Source of the DNA: Mollicutes bacterium
Lineage (GTDB): Bacteria; Bacillota_I; Bacilli_A; Izemoplasmatales; Izemoplasmataceae
Direction: 5' to 3'
NCBI GenBank assembly: GCA_003555335.1
Contig: PWHD01000049.1
Coordinates: forward strand, 102,424 to 166,423
Length of the DNA stretch: 64,000 nucleotides
The notes under the pieces were generated by a model, which had not been told where the DNA came from, did no database searches, and saw only the letters and a program-made list of their open reading frames with translations. This document shows positions 1 through 8,494 of the stretch, one piece after another. Within the stretch, counting starts at the first letter, position 1. The number at the start of each line of letters is the position of its first letter. The position numbers and the translations under genes were made by a program.

Positions 1-904
1 TGTCGAGAAGCTGTTTGTGGATGTCGCTGCTTTTGCCGAGCGCGATGTCCAAAAAGATCGAAAGGCCCAGCTTGTCTTCGATGCTGGCGCGTGGGCCTTG
101 GGCGTGATCTGTATTGATCTTGATGCCCACCAGCAAGGAGGGCATCATCACATCGAGGCTTTTCGATTCGTGGGCTTTCTTCACGTGTTCAGTTTCGCCG
201 AAATCGGGCGGGAGGGGCCTTTTTGCGCTCGGGGCGGGCAGGGTCACACCGGCTTCGAGGTCGGATAGCAATCCCTCCGGTTCGCTTCCCGAGACGATGA
301 CGAGCGCGGCTTGTTCGGGCTGATAGTAGGCCTCGTGCATGGCTTTCAAAGACGCCATGTCGATGGCGTCGATGCTTTCTTTCGTGCCGAGGATGTCATC
401 TTTGATCGGATGACTTTCATACATGTTGTTGATCAGGGTGTTGTATTGTTTGTAGTAGGGATCGTCGAGATGCATGTTCAGTTCTTCTTTGATGATGTTT
501 TTCTCCTTCTCGATGCCCGCTTCTGTGAAATCCGGATAGAAGAACGCGCGGATGAGGCGTCTGACATTCGAGACGAGATGGTCGGTGGCGCTGAACAGGT
601 AGGTGGTACGGTGATGTTCGGTGAACGCGTTGATTTGGGCTTCCTCGAGGGCGAAATCCCGCGAGATGTCCGCACCGTCTTTTTCGAAGATCTTATGTTC
701 TAAGAAATGGGCGACGCCTTTGGGAACGTGTCTTTTTTCTCCGTTTTCATCGAGGAACCCGGTATGAATCGAGCCGACCGGGGCACTCAAGGTGACATAG
801 GTCTTTGAAAAACCCTTTTTGTGGATGAAAAAGACACGCAGCCGGTTGGAAAGCAGGGTCTCATAGATGGTTTCGTTGAAATTTTCGAACTCAATCCGTT
901 TCAT
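1..904 (-). CDS. ymfH: M16 (pitrilysin-type) peptidase, YmfH-like, 3' end outside window
   Basis: Only the N-terminal ~300 residues are visible; the gene runs off the left edge. The zinc-binding inverted motif HFLEH sits at about residues 66-70 and the downstream acidic ligand region (EKEKNIIKEEL) near residue 140, so this is the catalytic member of the pair. The ATG at 904 is preferred over the one at 910 because GGGAG lies 8 nt upstream of it. It overlaps the end of the YmfF-like gene by 14 nt, which implies translational coupling. In Bacillus the YmfF/YmfH pair is a neighbouring two-protein M16 unit, the first degenerate and the second with the zinc site, the same arrangement as here. Substrate unknown. 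Confidence 0.88.
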   Translation of the reverse strand, partial: MKRIEFENFNETIYETLLSNRLRVFFIHKKGFSKTYVTLSAPVGSIHTGFLDENGEKRHVPKGVAHFLEHKIFEKDGADISRDFALEEAQINAFTEHHRTTYLFSATDHLVSNVRRLIRAFFYPDFTEAGIEKEKNIIKEELNMHLDDPYYKQYNTLINNMYESHPIKDDILGTKESIDAIDMASLKAMHEAYYQPEQAALVIVSGSEPEGLLSDLEAGVTLPAPSAKRPLPPDFGETEHVKKAHESKSLDVMMPSLLVGIKINTDHAQGPRASIEDKLGLSIFLDIALGKSSDIHKQLLD

Positions 905-2144
905 GCGCATCACTCCCGAGGATGTAGGTGAAAATCAGATGAAGCCTTCTCGCGGCGCGGATGACATCGTCTTTGCTTACGGCGCGGATGGCGTCGAGGA
1001 TGGTCGTTTCCTTGAACGGTGCGTCGAAGAGACTGTTGCGCAGGGCCTTCAAAGAAAGAAGGCCGAGGTTGTCGTAGCTTTGTTTTGTTCCGGTGATGAG
1101 ATGGTTCTTCGCCAGTTCGAGCGCTTCATCGGTGAAATCGCCGGCCTGGACGGCTTCGAGGGTTTTTCTGATGAGGGCGCGGGCCTTTTCCACATTCCTT
1201 TTTTCCATTGCCGACGAGACGGTGATCAGGCCGGAGAATGGCGCATAGGTCGCGTGGACGTAGTAGGCGAGGGAGGCCTTTTCGCGGATGGCGTCAAACA
1301 GGAGGGATTCGCTCGATTCGCCGAACATCGCGTTGAAGACCGCCATGGCGTAATAGTCGTCGTCTTTGTAGAACACGTCACTTTTCAGCGTCATGAATAG
1401 ACGGTCTTGGGAAACATCCAGGGTTTCGGTGACGGTCTTTTTTTCGGGGAAATCAAAGCGTATGAAAAGATCGCCGGGCAGCTTTTTGTCCGCGAAGGAA
1501 AAATGTTTTTTCATGAGGGCGTGGGCGCCGTCCTGGTCGAAATCACCGCAGAGTGAGAGGATGGCGCTGTTTTCTTCAATCATGATCCGGTGCTCTTTTT
1601 TGATATCCGCCAGGGTGACACCATCGATATCTTCTTTTTTTCCAAGGGCATTCATCTTATAAGGATGCCCCGCATAAAGATGTTCGATGTAGCGCTTGGC
1701 GGCGTATCGGGTCTTGTTGGAATATTCGGCGGCGAAGAAATCCTTCAGGAAGCGTTTTTCTTCATCGAGGGTCTTCTTGTCGAATTCGGGATGATAAAGT
1801 GTGTCTTTGAGGAAGGTGACGACGGCCTCGAAAAGGGTTTCGTCTCCGGTGAACGCCGGATTGGCGAAGGCGAGGGCGAACTGGTTGATGTGTTTACGCC
1901 CTAGTTTCATGGATTGGGCTGCAAACAGCGTGTCATAGAGTTCCTCAAGATGACGCGAGACGGCCTGGCGGGTCGGATGGGCCTTGTTTTTGGCACGCAT
2001 CATCGAAAGCATCAGGTGTCTGGCGGTGATTCTTTTTTCATCGAGGTCGTCGAAGAAGCGCACGTTCAGATAAAGCGTCTTGAACTGTGCGGTGCTTATA
2101 TAGTGGGCCAGGAGGCCCTTTTCTTTTATCTCGGTGAGTTTCAT
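891..2144 (-). CDS. ymfF: M16-family protein without zinc motif, YmfF-like
   Basis: A 417-aa pitrilysin-fold protein. The family fold is recognisable (for example LSLCGDFD and the C-terminal SSAMEKRNVEKARAL region), but no HxxEH zinc motif is present at the expected N-terminal position, so it is probably the non-catalytic partner of the YmfH-like protein encoded next. The ATG follows GGAGG at 6 nt. It is separated from deoD upstream by only 41 nt that hold a terminator hairpin. The pair has been connected with EF-P modification in database family names, which I regard as a label rather than a demonstrated role. Confidence 0.85.
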   Translation of the reverse strand: MKLTEIKEKGLLAHYISTAQFKTLYLNVRFFDDLDEKRITARHLMLSMMRAKNKAHPTRQAVSRHLEELYDTLFAAQSMKLGRKHINQFALAFANPAFTGDETLFEAVVTFLKDTLYHPEFDKKTLDEEKRFLKDFFAAEYSNKTRYAAKRYIEHLYAGHPYKMNALGKKEDIDGVTLADIKKEHRIMIEENSAILSLCGDFDQDGAHALMKKHFSFADKKLPGDLFIRFDFPEKKTVTETLDVSQDRLFMTLKSDVFYKDDDYYAMAVFNAMFGESSESLLFDAIREKASLAYYVHATYAPFSGLITVSSAMEKRNVEKARALIRKTLEAVQAGDFTDEALELAKNHLITGTKQSYDNLGLLSLKALRNSLFDAPFKETTILDAIRAVSKDDVIRAARRLHLIFTYILGSDAHETD

Positions 2145-2155
2145 GGTCGTCCTCC

Positions 2156-2181
2156 AAAAAAAAGTGCCGGAGCACTTTTTT
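2156..2181 (-). terminator. Rho-independent terminator after deoD
   Basis: A ten-base stem AAAAAAGTGC/GCACTTTTTT with a four-base loop and a T run on the minus strand, between the deoD stop and the ymfF start. The T run merges into the ymfF Shine-Dalgarno region, so limited read-through could feed ymfF-ymfH. Confidence 0.8.
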
Positions 2182-2185
2182 GATT

Positions 2186-2893
2186 TTAAGCAAGTGACAA
2201 GGCGATCTCCATCATCTTTGTGAATGCGCTTTGTCGTTCTTCGGGGCTTGTGGCTTCCTTGGTGACAAGCGAGTCGGAAACCGTCAGGATGCAGGCGGCG
2301 TGTTTGCCGCTCACTTTCGCATTGTGGAAGAGCGCGAAAGATTCCATTTCCACTGCGATGGCGTTGTGCTTTTCATATATGGTCTTGTAGTCGTCGAAAT
2401 TTTCGCGGTAGAAGACATCGCTCGAATGGATGACGCCTTTTCTGAGCGGAATGTTCAGCTTGGTCGCGGCCTTCTCGATTTCGGTGTTCAGCGTCTCACT
2501 CGGATAGGTGTAGTCATCTTTGTAGGTCCCCGACTGGACATAGGCGTAACTCGATTCGCTGTAGGCGCTTGTGGCCAGCAGCACGTCGTAGAGGTCGATC
2601 TCATCGGTATAGGCGCCGCAGGAACCGACGCGGATGATGTTTTCGACGTCGAAGAAATTGTAGAGCTCGTAGGAATAGATACCGATGCTGGGCATGCCCA
2701 TACCGCTACCCATGACACTGATTCTTCTGCCGTTGTAGGTGCCGGTGTAGCCGAACATGTTTCTGACGCTGTTGAATTGCTTGACGTCTTCAAGATAATT
2801 ATCGGCGATGTATTTCGCACGCAGGGGATCGCCCGGCATCAGGACGGTCTTCGCGATATCGCCTTTCTCAGCTTTGATGTGTGGGGTGCTCAT
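2186..2893 (-). CDS. deoD: Purine-nucleoside phosphorylase, DeoD type
   Basis: A 235-aa protein, the usual length of the hexameric trimeric-dimer class of purine nucleoside phosphorylases, which convert purine (deoxy)ribonucleosides and phosphate to base and (deoxy)ribose-1-phosphate in the cytosol. Visible signatures are MPGDPLRAKYIA near the N terminus, GSGMGMPSIGIYSYEL, the base/ribose pocket AVEMESFALF and the catalytic SDS. The reading frame is open further upstream inside deoC, but the start at 2893 has GGAGG and gives the canonical length. It follows deoC by 11 nt and, with deoC and the distant deoB, forms a nucleoside catabolism set. Confidence 0.97.
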   Translation of the reverse strand: MSTPHIKAEKGDIAKTVLMPGDPLRAKYIADNYLEDVKQFNSVRNMFGYTGTYNGRRISVMGSGMGMPSIGIYSYELYNFFDVENIIRVGSCGAYTDEIDLYDVLLATSAYSESSYAYVQSGTYKDDYTYPSETLNTEIEKAATKLNIPLRKGVIHSSDVFYRENFDDYKTIYEKHNAIAVEMESFALFHNAKVSGKHAACILTVSDSLVTKEATSPEERQSAFTKMMEIALSLA

Positions 2894-2904
2894 AAAATCG
2901 CCTC

Positions 2905-3564
2905 CTAATAGTTGTCTTCTCCGGTGTCGCCTTTCATCAAGGCGACACCGCTGCTGGTTCCGATTCTTGTGGCGCCGGCTTCGACCATGTTGTGTAAATC
3001 CTCGATGGTCTTGACACCGCCGCTTGCTTTGACACCTTTGGTCTGGGCGACATCCTTCATCAGCTTGACATCGCTGACGGTCGCGCCGCCGGTGCCGAAG
3101 CCGGTCGAGGTCTTGATGAAGTCCGCACCTGCCGCGATGGCGGCGCGCCCGGCTTTCTCGATTTCGCCTTCGGTCAGGTAACAGGTTTCCAAAATGACTT
3201 TCAGGACACTGTTCTGACAAGCCTGCTTGATCTCTCTGATTTCTTCTTCGACCTTGTCGTAAAGGCCTTCTTTGACCCAGCCGATATTCAGGACCATGTC
3301 GATCTCATGGGCCCCTTTCTTGAGGGCGTCGGTGGTCTCATAGACTTTGCTCTCGGTGGTGTTCGCACCGAGGGGGAATCCGATGACGGTACAGACAAGC
3401 ACGTCGGTCTTTTGCAGGCTTTCGACCGCGTATTCGATCCATGTGGGGTTCACACAGACGCTTTTGAAGTCGTGTTCGATGGCCTCTTCAAGGATTGTGT
3501 CGATTTCGTTTCTGGTGCCGAAGGCCTTGAGGTAGGTGTGGTCGATCAACTTATTGATTTGCAT
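2905..3564 (-). CDS. deoC: Deoxyribose-phosphate aldolase
   Basis: A 219-aa class I aldolase that cleaves 2-deoxyribose-5-phosphate to acetaldehyde and glyceraldehyde-3-phosphate. The N terminus (MQINKLIDHTYLKA) is typical, and the two active-site lysines are seen in LKVILETCYL and in ADFIKTSTGF, the latter being the Schiff-base lysine. The start has AAGGAGG nine bases before it. The gene lies between the YczE-like membrane protein (14-nt overlap) and deoD, so the three are likely cotranscribed, with ileS upstream on the same strand. Confidence 0.97.
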   Translation of the reverse strand: MQINKLIDHTYLKAFGTRNEIDTILEEAIEHDFKSVCVNPTWIEYAVESLQKTDVLVCTVIGFPLGANTTESKVYETTDALKKGAHEIDMVLNIGWVKEGLYDKVEEEIREIKQACQNSVLKVILETCYLTEGEIEKAGRAAIAAGADFIKTSTGFGTGGATVSDVKLMKDVAQTKGVKASGGVKTIEDLHNMVEAGATRIGTSSGVALMKGDTGEDNY

Positions 3565-4189
3565 GGTGTATCCTCCTTATGATTTTTAGACTCAGCTGCA
3601 TGAGCGGACCGGTGGTAATCACGATGACGAGGGTGCCGATATGAAGCTCGCCGGCGGTGCCTAGGAAAAGGCCGGTGAGCGTCACACCGATCAAGACCGG
3701 TGTCGCTTCCATGATGAGTCTGACTAGGATGAGGTTCGTTGTCTGAAACAGTTTCATGAGGACGAGCATGAGCTCATCATAGATGCCGGCCGGAAAATGA
3801 TTGACAATCAGAAGCGCGGCACCGAAGGGAATGGTGAACAGACCGGTCAGAAAAATGACGAGCCTGAGCACCCCAGAGGGGTCGAAACCGCTGAAGACGA
3901 CAAGATTGAAGAAGTCGACGAGGAGTCCGACAAAGACAAAGGGAAGGACCATGAAAAGGTAGTTCAGGGATCGCCGCGTGATGATGATGAAGGTGGTGAT
4001 CAACGTCGAGATCCCGATGATGGCCATCCCGATGGTGAGCGGTGTGACAAGGCTGATGGCCACGTGGAGCACGTCCCAGGGTGTCACCCCGAGGTCGCTT
4101 CTGAAAAGCATGACGACACCGAAGGCGATCAGGCCGGTGCCCATCAGGTAGCCGAGTGTTTCTTTTGTGTAGAACATAAAGACTTTCAT
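3551..4189 (-). CDS. YczE/YitT-type integral membrane protein
   Basis: A 212-aa hydrophobic protein with about five membrane segments. The segment LFRSDLGVTPWDVLHVAIS matches the conserved motif of the YczE/YyaS group of uncharacterised membrane proteins. I place the start at MKVFMFYTKE (GGAG 8-10 nt upstream) rather than at a longer in-frame extension rich in Pro and Arg that has no ribosome site. Its end overlaps deoC by 14 nt. Function unknown; placement before deoC-deoD would allow a role in nucleoside or deoxyribose uptake, which is only a guess from context. Confidence 0.8.
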   Translation of the reverse strand: MKVFMFYTKETLGYLMGTGLIAFGVVMLFRSDLGVTPWDVLHVAISLVTPLTIGMAIIGISTLITTFIIITRRSLNYLFMVLPFVFVGLLVDFFNLVVFSGFDPSGVLRLVIFLTGLFTIPFGAALLIVNHFPAGIYDELMLVLMKLFQTTNLILVRLIMEATPVLIGVTLTGLFLGTAGELHIGTLVIVITTGPLMQLSLKIIRRIHHANQ

Positions 4190-4272
4190 AGACCGTCTCC
4201 AATTCGGGGTGCGGGGTGGTCTGTTTCCGGGTGGTTCGTTCAAACCTATTTTACTTTATCCGTCGTCAAAAA

Positions 4273-7005
4273 TCAATTTTGCGACGTTTGTTTCAAGACA
4301 TTCTCGCAACGGGGGCAGAGTTCGTCTTCACTGGTGGTCGTGACCTGCCAGCATCGGGCACAAGTCTCCCCGCCGGCCTTTTCGACATCGATGCTCACGG
4401 AATCGAAGTCATAACTGCCTTCGCCATCTTTGATCTCGACTTTCGAGACAATGAACAATCTGGCGAGGTCGCGCATCGATTCAAGCAGCGACCGTGTTTT
4501 CTCGTCTTTTGGATGGAGGGTCACCTTCGCGCTTAGGGATTTGCCGATGGTCTTGGTGTTTCGGGCATCTTCAAGCGCTTTTAGGACGTTGTCCCGCAGG
4601 TTCAAGAACTGTTCGTATTTCTTCGTGAGCGCTTCGTCTTTTTTGCCGGATGGTTCGGGCATGTTCTCGAGATAGACATTGTCCAGAAGTTCCCCCACGA
4701 AATGGCCGTAAGCCTCATCGGTGGTGTGCGGGATGATCGGCGTCAAGAGTGTCAGAAGCGCCTTCGTGGTATGGTAGACCACGGTCTGTGCACTCCTGCG
4801 CAACGGATCGTTCTTGGCTTCGATGTAGACGATATCCTTGATATAATCGAGATAGAACGCGCTCAGCTCACGGGTGACGAAACGGTTGATCACACGGGTC
4901 ACATCATCGAAGGCATAGACGTCATAGTCCTTGTTGACGGTTGCCACGAGTTCGTCCAGTTTCAGCATCATGTAGCGGTCGGTCTCGCCCATCCGGTCGG
5001 TTTCGACGATGTCGGCGGCGGGATCGAAGTCATTGAGAGTCCCCAGCATGAAGCGCAGCGTGTTTCTGATTTTGCGGTAGGTCTCGCTGACCTGCTGGAT
5101 CATCTTGTCGCTGATCCGCACATCGCTGGTGTAATCGACACTCGCGACCCAAAGTCTCAGGATGTCGGCGCCGAGTTGGCCCATCACTTTGAGCGGATCG
5201 ACCACGTTTCCGGTCGATTTGGACATCTTGCGACCCTCGCCGTCCAGCACGAAGCCGTGGGTGAGGACCGATTTGTACGGTGCGCCGCCCCGGGCGGCCG
5301 CACCGGTGATCAGGCTTGAGTTGAACCAACCGCGGTACTGGTCGGAACCCTCGATATAGATGTCGGCCGGATAAGGCATCCCGAAATCGGTCATGCCGCC
5401 CTTGTGGGAGGTTCCGGAATCGAACCAGACATCGAGGATGTCGGTTTCTTTTCGGAAGTTGCCACCCGGGCTTTTCTCACTCTTATAGCCTTCGGGGAGG
5501 AGATCCTTCGCATCCCATTCGAACCAGATGTTCGAACCGTGCTCGCTGAAAAGGGCGGCGACATGGCGGATGATTTTGGCATCGAGGATGGCTTCGCCGT
5601 TTTCGTGGTAGAACACCGGAATCGGCACCCCCCAGACGCGTTGGCGGCTGATGCACCATGATTCACGGTCCTTGATCATGTTTTCCATGCGGGTCTCGCC
5701 CCACGAAGGATACCAATCGACGTTTTTCACTTCATTGATGAGGTTATCTTTCAGGTTCTCGATCGAGGCGAACCATTGGTCGGTGGCTCTGAAGATGACC
5801 GGCTGCTTGGTACGCCAGTCATGCGGGTAGGCATGGGTGATTTTTTCGGTTCTCAGAAGGTGCCCGCTTTCTTCCAAGTCCTTGATGACCGCTTTCGAAC
5901 ATTTCTCGATGAACATGTCTTCATAGCGTCCGCTTTCGGCGGTCATATGGCCGCGGGAATCGACCGGACAGAGCACTTCTAAGTCGTTGGCTTTACCGAT
6001 GATGAAGTCGTCCTCCCCGTGTCCAGGGGCGATATGGACGAGTCCGGTCCCGGATTCGATGGTGACGTGGTGGCCTTCGACAATCGGACTTTCCCGGTCA
6101 TATAGCGGGTGTCTGTAGGTCAGACCCAAAAGCTCATCGCCCTTGATATGGCGGATGATGTCGACCCTGTCCCAACCGAATTTCTCTTTGAGGGTCTCAA
6201 GGAGCGCGGTGGCGAAAACGTAGACGTTGCCGTCGACGCGGACAAAGACATAATCGATCGCGGATGAGACCGCCACCGCGAGGTTTCCGGGCAGGGTCCA
6301 CGGGGTCGTGGTCCAGATCAGAAAACTGAACGCGTCTTCGAAGGGTCCCGTGTTGACGGCGTCGAACGCGAAATAGATGGAAGGGGATTTCTTGTCCTTG
6401 TACTCGATTTCGGCTTCCGCCAGCGCCGTTTCGCTCGATGGCGACCAGAGGACGGGTTTCAGCCCCTTGAAGATGAGGTTTTTCTCGACCATGTCGGCGA
6501 AGACTTCGAGCTGCGAAGCTTCATACTGAGGATCCATGGTCACATAGGGGTTCTGCCACTCGCCGAGAATGCCCAGGCGCTTGAACTGACCGCGCTGCAG
6601 GTCGATCTGGTGGTCGGCGTAGGCGGCGCAGGCTTTTCTGAACTCGGCGGCGCTCATGGTCTTGCGATCGATGCCTTCGGTTTTCGTGAGGGCGGTCTCG
6701 ATGGGCAGGCCGTGGGTGTCCCAACCGGGCACATAGCGTGTGAAAAAGCCCCGCATGCTCTTGTCGCGGACAATCATGTCCTTGAGCACCTTGTTCAGCG
6801 CGTGGCCGATGTGGATGTTTCCGTTGGCGTAGGGAGGTCCGTCTGGGACGACGAACTCGGTGTTGGTCTCGTTCTTCTTCAGTCGCTGCGTATAGATCTG
6901 CTTTTCATCCCAGCGTTTCTGGCGGCCGGGCTCGTTCTTCCCGAGGTTGCCCCGCATGGGAAAATCGGTCTTGGGCATGTGCAATGTGTCTTTGTAGTCT
7001 TTCAT
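4273..7005 (-). CDS. ileS: Isoleucyl-tRNA synthetase
   Basis: A 910-aa class I synthetase that charges tRNA-Ile. HIGH lies at residues 65-68, KMSKS near residue 590, and a C-terminal zinc knuckle CARCWQ...CPRC is intact, as in the bacterial type. The large editing insertion is present (TTTPWTLPGN region and HIAPGHGEDDF). The start at MKDYKDTL is chosen for AAGGAG 10 nt upstream; an upstream in-frame Met lies inside the leader RNA. A T-box leader and a strong promoter precede it. In Bacillus ileS follows divIVA; here it follows yggT directly, with divIVA and ylmH missing. Confidence 0.98.
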   Translation of the reverse strand: MKDYKDTLHMPKTDFPMRGNLGKNEPGRQKRWDEKQIYTQRLKKNETNTEFVVPDGPPYANGNIHIGHALNKVLKDMIVRDKSMRGFFTRYVPGWDTHGLPIETALTKTEGIDRKTMSAAEFRKACAAYADHQIDLQRGQFKRLGILGEWQNPYVTMDPQYEASQLEVFADMVEKNLIFKGLKPVLWSPSSETALAEAEIEYKDKKSPSIYFAFDAVNTGPFEDAFSFLIWTTTPWTLPGNLAVAVSSAIDYVFVRVDGNVYVFATALLETLKEKFGWDRVDIIRHIKGDELLGLTYRHPLYDRESPIVEGHHVTIESGTGLVHIAPGHGEDDFIIGKANDLEVLCPVDSRGHMTAESGRYEDMFIEKCSKAVIKDLEESGHLLRTEKITHAYPHDWRTKQPVIFRATDQWFASIENLKDNLINEVKNVDWYPSWGETRMENMIKDRESWCISRQRVWGVPIPVFYHENGEAILDAKIIRHVAALFSEHGSNIWFEWDAKDLLPEGYKSEKSPGGNFRKETDILDVWFDSGTSHKGGMTDFGMPYPADIYIEGSDQYRGWFNSSLITGAAARGGAPYKSVLTHGFVLDGEGRKMSKSTGNVVDPLKVMGQLGADILRLWVASVDYTSDVRISDKMIQQVSETYRKIRNTLRFMLGTLNDFDPAADIVETDRMGETDRYMMLKLDELVATVNKDYDVYAFDDVTRVINRFVTRELSAFYLDYIKDIVYIEAKNDPLRRSAQTVVYHTTKALLTLLTPIIPHTTDEAYGHFVGELLDNVYLENMPEPSGKKDEALTKKYEQFLNLRDNVLKALEDARNTKTIGKSLSAKVTLHPKDEKTRSLLESMRDLARLFIVSKVEIKDGEGSYDFDSVSIDVEKAGGETCARCWQVTTTSEDELCPRCENVLKQTSQN

Positions 7006-7029
7006 GGTTCTCACTCTCCTTAAAAATAA

Positions 7030-7252
7030 AAAAAGCATCCAGAAAATAAGGACGAACGATAAGTCCGCGGTGCCACCTTAGTTCTAGTTGCCTAGCGCTT
7101 GTTCCCGATAACGCAGGGTTGCGGAATGATTGTGACCTCATCCATCTCCACGGTGATACTCAGTGACGGCTCATCCAAGTTCGCAGCACCACTTGGTCTC
7201 TTTGAAAAGCCCCGGTCTTTGAGCGTGTCCGCTTCAGCGATGTTCTTTACGT
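7030..7252 (-). promoter_or_regulatory. T-box leader (isoleucine) of ileS
   Basis: On the minus strand the canonical T-box sequence AAGGTGGCACCGCGG (7066-7080) is intact, followed by a GGAC...GTCC hairpin and T-rich tract that would serve as terminator, and preceded by about 170 nt able to form Stem I. A possible specifier is ATC followed by a purine in AGTATCACC (about 7155-7163). Uncharged tRNA-Ile would be expected to stabilise the antiterminator and turn on ileS. The specifier assignment is by eye and should be folded. Confidence 0.92.
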
Positions 7253-7253
7253 C

Positions 7254-7282
7254 ATTATAAGCAATTAATCCGGAAAATGCAA
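7254..7282 (-). promoter_or_regulatory. Sigma-A-type promoter of ileS
   Basis: Minus strand TTGCAT, 17-nt spacer, TATAAT. The -10 box lies just ahead of the T-box leader, so transcription starts near 7247. Confidence 0.8.
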
Positions 7283-7285
7283 GGG

Positions 7286-7546
7286 TTAAAGACTGGCGAT
7301 GAATTCTCCGAAGGCCATCAGGCCGAAATTGTAAAAAAGCAGGCCGATAATCGGCGTGAAATCGAAATTACCGATGACGATCAGCCCCCTGAATATCCGC
7401 ATGTAGGGATTGACGATCAGATGCAGGATGTAATAGAAGCGGGATTGCCTGATTTCGGGCACCCAGCTGAGCAGGATGTAGGCGATCATCATGAAAAAAT
7501 AGATGGTAAGAATGGTGTGCAGTATCGAAAGTATGGTGGGCAGCAT
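7286..7546 (-). CDS. yggT: YggT family membrane protein
   Basis: An 86-aa protein with two hydrophobic segments separated by the YggT signature region (SWVPEIRQSRFYY...NPYMRIFRGLI). This family is a standard member of the ftsZ-distal cluster in Gram-positive bacteria and has an unproven part in membrane or division processes. It follows the sepF-like gene by only 5 nt and is the last gene of the ftsZ-yggS-sepF-yggT series. No clear terminator follows before the ileS promoter. Confidence 0.88.
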   Translation of the reverse strand: MLPTILSILHTILTIYFFMMIAYILLSWVPEIRQSRFYYILHLIVNPYMRIFRGLIVIGNFDFTPIIGLLFYNFGLMAFGEFIASL

Positions 7547-7551
7547 GTGGA

Positions 7552-7845
7552 TTACTCCTTGTATTTATTGATGAACCGGCGCAGACTCTTGTCTTTGAGG
7601 TCCGTCTTAGTCGCGAAGGCCATGATCTTGTCCCTGAGCACTTCGACATCGCCGTCGAGCGCATAGATGACACCGCTCAGAAAAACAATCATCCGATTGC
7701 TCTCGATGACATCGAAGCCTTCGAAGTTGAGAATCAGCGGGTTCCTATAAAGTAGCTTGTCGGCCAAGGCGAAAACATCCGTCTCCTCGTCGACCTTGAT
7801 GAATTCCGTACGGTCGTATGCTTTTTGCTTAGTCTTTTTGCTCAT
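7552..7845 (-). CDS. sepF: SepF-like cell division protein (short)
   Basis: A 97-aa protein matching the SepF core: ADKLLYRNPLILNFEGFD followed by VFLSGVIYALDGDVEVL corresponds to the conserved beta-strand/helix region that binds the FtsZ tail. SepF tethers FtsZ to the membrane. It is shorter than the ~150 aa of Bacillus SepF; the N terminus is a short Lys-rich stretch and not an evident amphipathic membrane-targeting helix. The start at 7845 gives GGGAGG nine bases upstream; an ATG at 7851 is also possible. It overlaps the yggS end. Confidence 0.85.
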   Translation of the reverse strand: MSKKTKQKAYDRTEFIKVDEETDVFALADKLLYRNPLILNFEGFDVIESNRMIVFLSGVIYALDGDVEVLRDKIMAFATKTDLKDKSLRRFINKYKE

Positions 7846-8482
7846 CCTCATAAGCCTCCCCTAAAAGAATGCGGCCCAGGCGTAAGACGGTCGCACCGTT
7901 TTCAAGTGCGATCTCATAATCGTTGCTCATGCCCATGGACAGTTCCTTGATGCCGGGATGAGTCCTGGCGATGTTGTCCCGCAGGGTCTTGAGCAGTCCG
8001 AACTGCGCGGCGATGGTCTTTTTGTCCCTGGTCAGGCTCGCCATGCCCATCAGGCCGATGACGTTGATGTTCTCAAGATCCTTGATCCTATTAAGGAAAT
8101 CCGGTAGTTCGGCGGGTGAAAAGCCGTGTTTCTGGGGCTCTCCTGAAATATTGACTTCGACGAAGCATCTGAGTGGTTCGTTGCGCCGCTTGTCGATCTC
8201 GACAGCGAGTTTGACACGGTCGAGGCTGTGGAGGTAATCGATATCATTGATGATCTTTTTGACCTTTTTCGTCTGAAGCGGGCCGAGAAAATGCCAGGTG
8301 ATATCCAGATGGCTCAGCGAACCGGCTTTTTCAATGAACGCCTCGACACGGCTCTCTCCGAAATCTTTGATGCCGGCGTCAAGGAAGGACTTGAAATTTT
8401 CAGGACCGATGTATTTGCTTGCCATGACGATACGTACCGTGGGATAAGTTGTCTGAAGGTGTTTGATCAAGGCTTCATTCAT
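7829..8482 (-). CDS. yggS: YggS/PROSC family PLP-binding protein
   Basis: A 217-aa single-domain alanine-racemase-fold protein of pyridoxal phosphate homeostasis. The PLP lysine is in MASKYIG (K23), and the C-terminal LSMGMSNDYEIALENGAT with LRLGRILLG is the family signature. It sits between ftsZ (12-nt gap) and sepF, which is its usual position in Gram-positive genomes. Confidence 0.95.
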   Translation of the reverse strand: MNEALIKHLQTTYPTVRIVMASKYIGPENFKSFLDAGIKDFGESRVEAFIEKAGSLSHLDITWHFLGPLQTKKVKKIINDIDYLHSLDRVKLAVEIDKRRNEPLRCFVEVNISGEPQKHGFSPAELPDFLNRIKDLENINVIGLMGMASLTRDKKTIAAQFGLLKTLRDNIARTHPGIKELSMGMSNDYEIALENGATVLRLGRILLGEAYEDEQKD

Positions 8483-8494
8483 GGCGAATCTTCC

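Noticed and set aside
2894..3220. Arg/Gln/Cys-rich N-terminal extension of DeoD
   Set aside because: It is the shadow of deoC in another frame; DeoD from 2893 has the exact family length and GGAGG.
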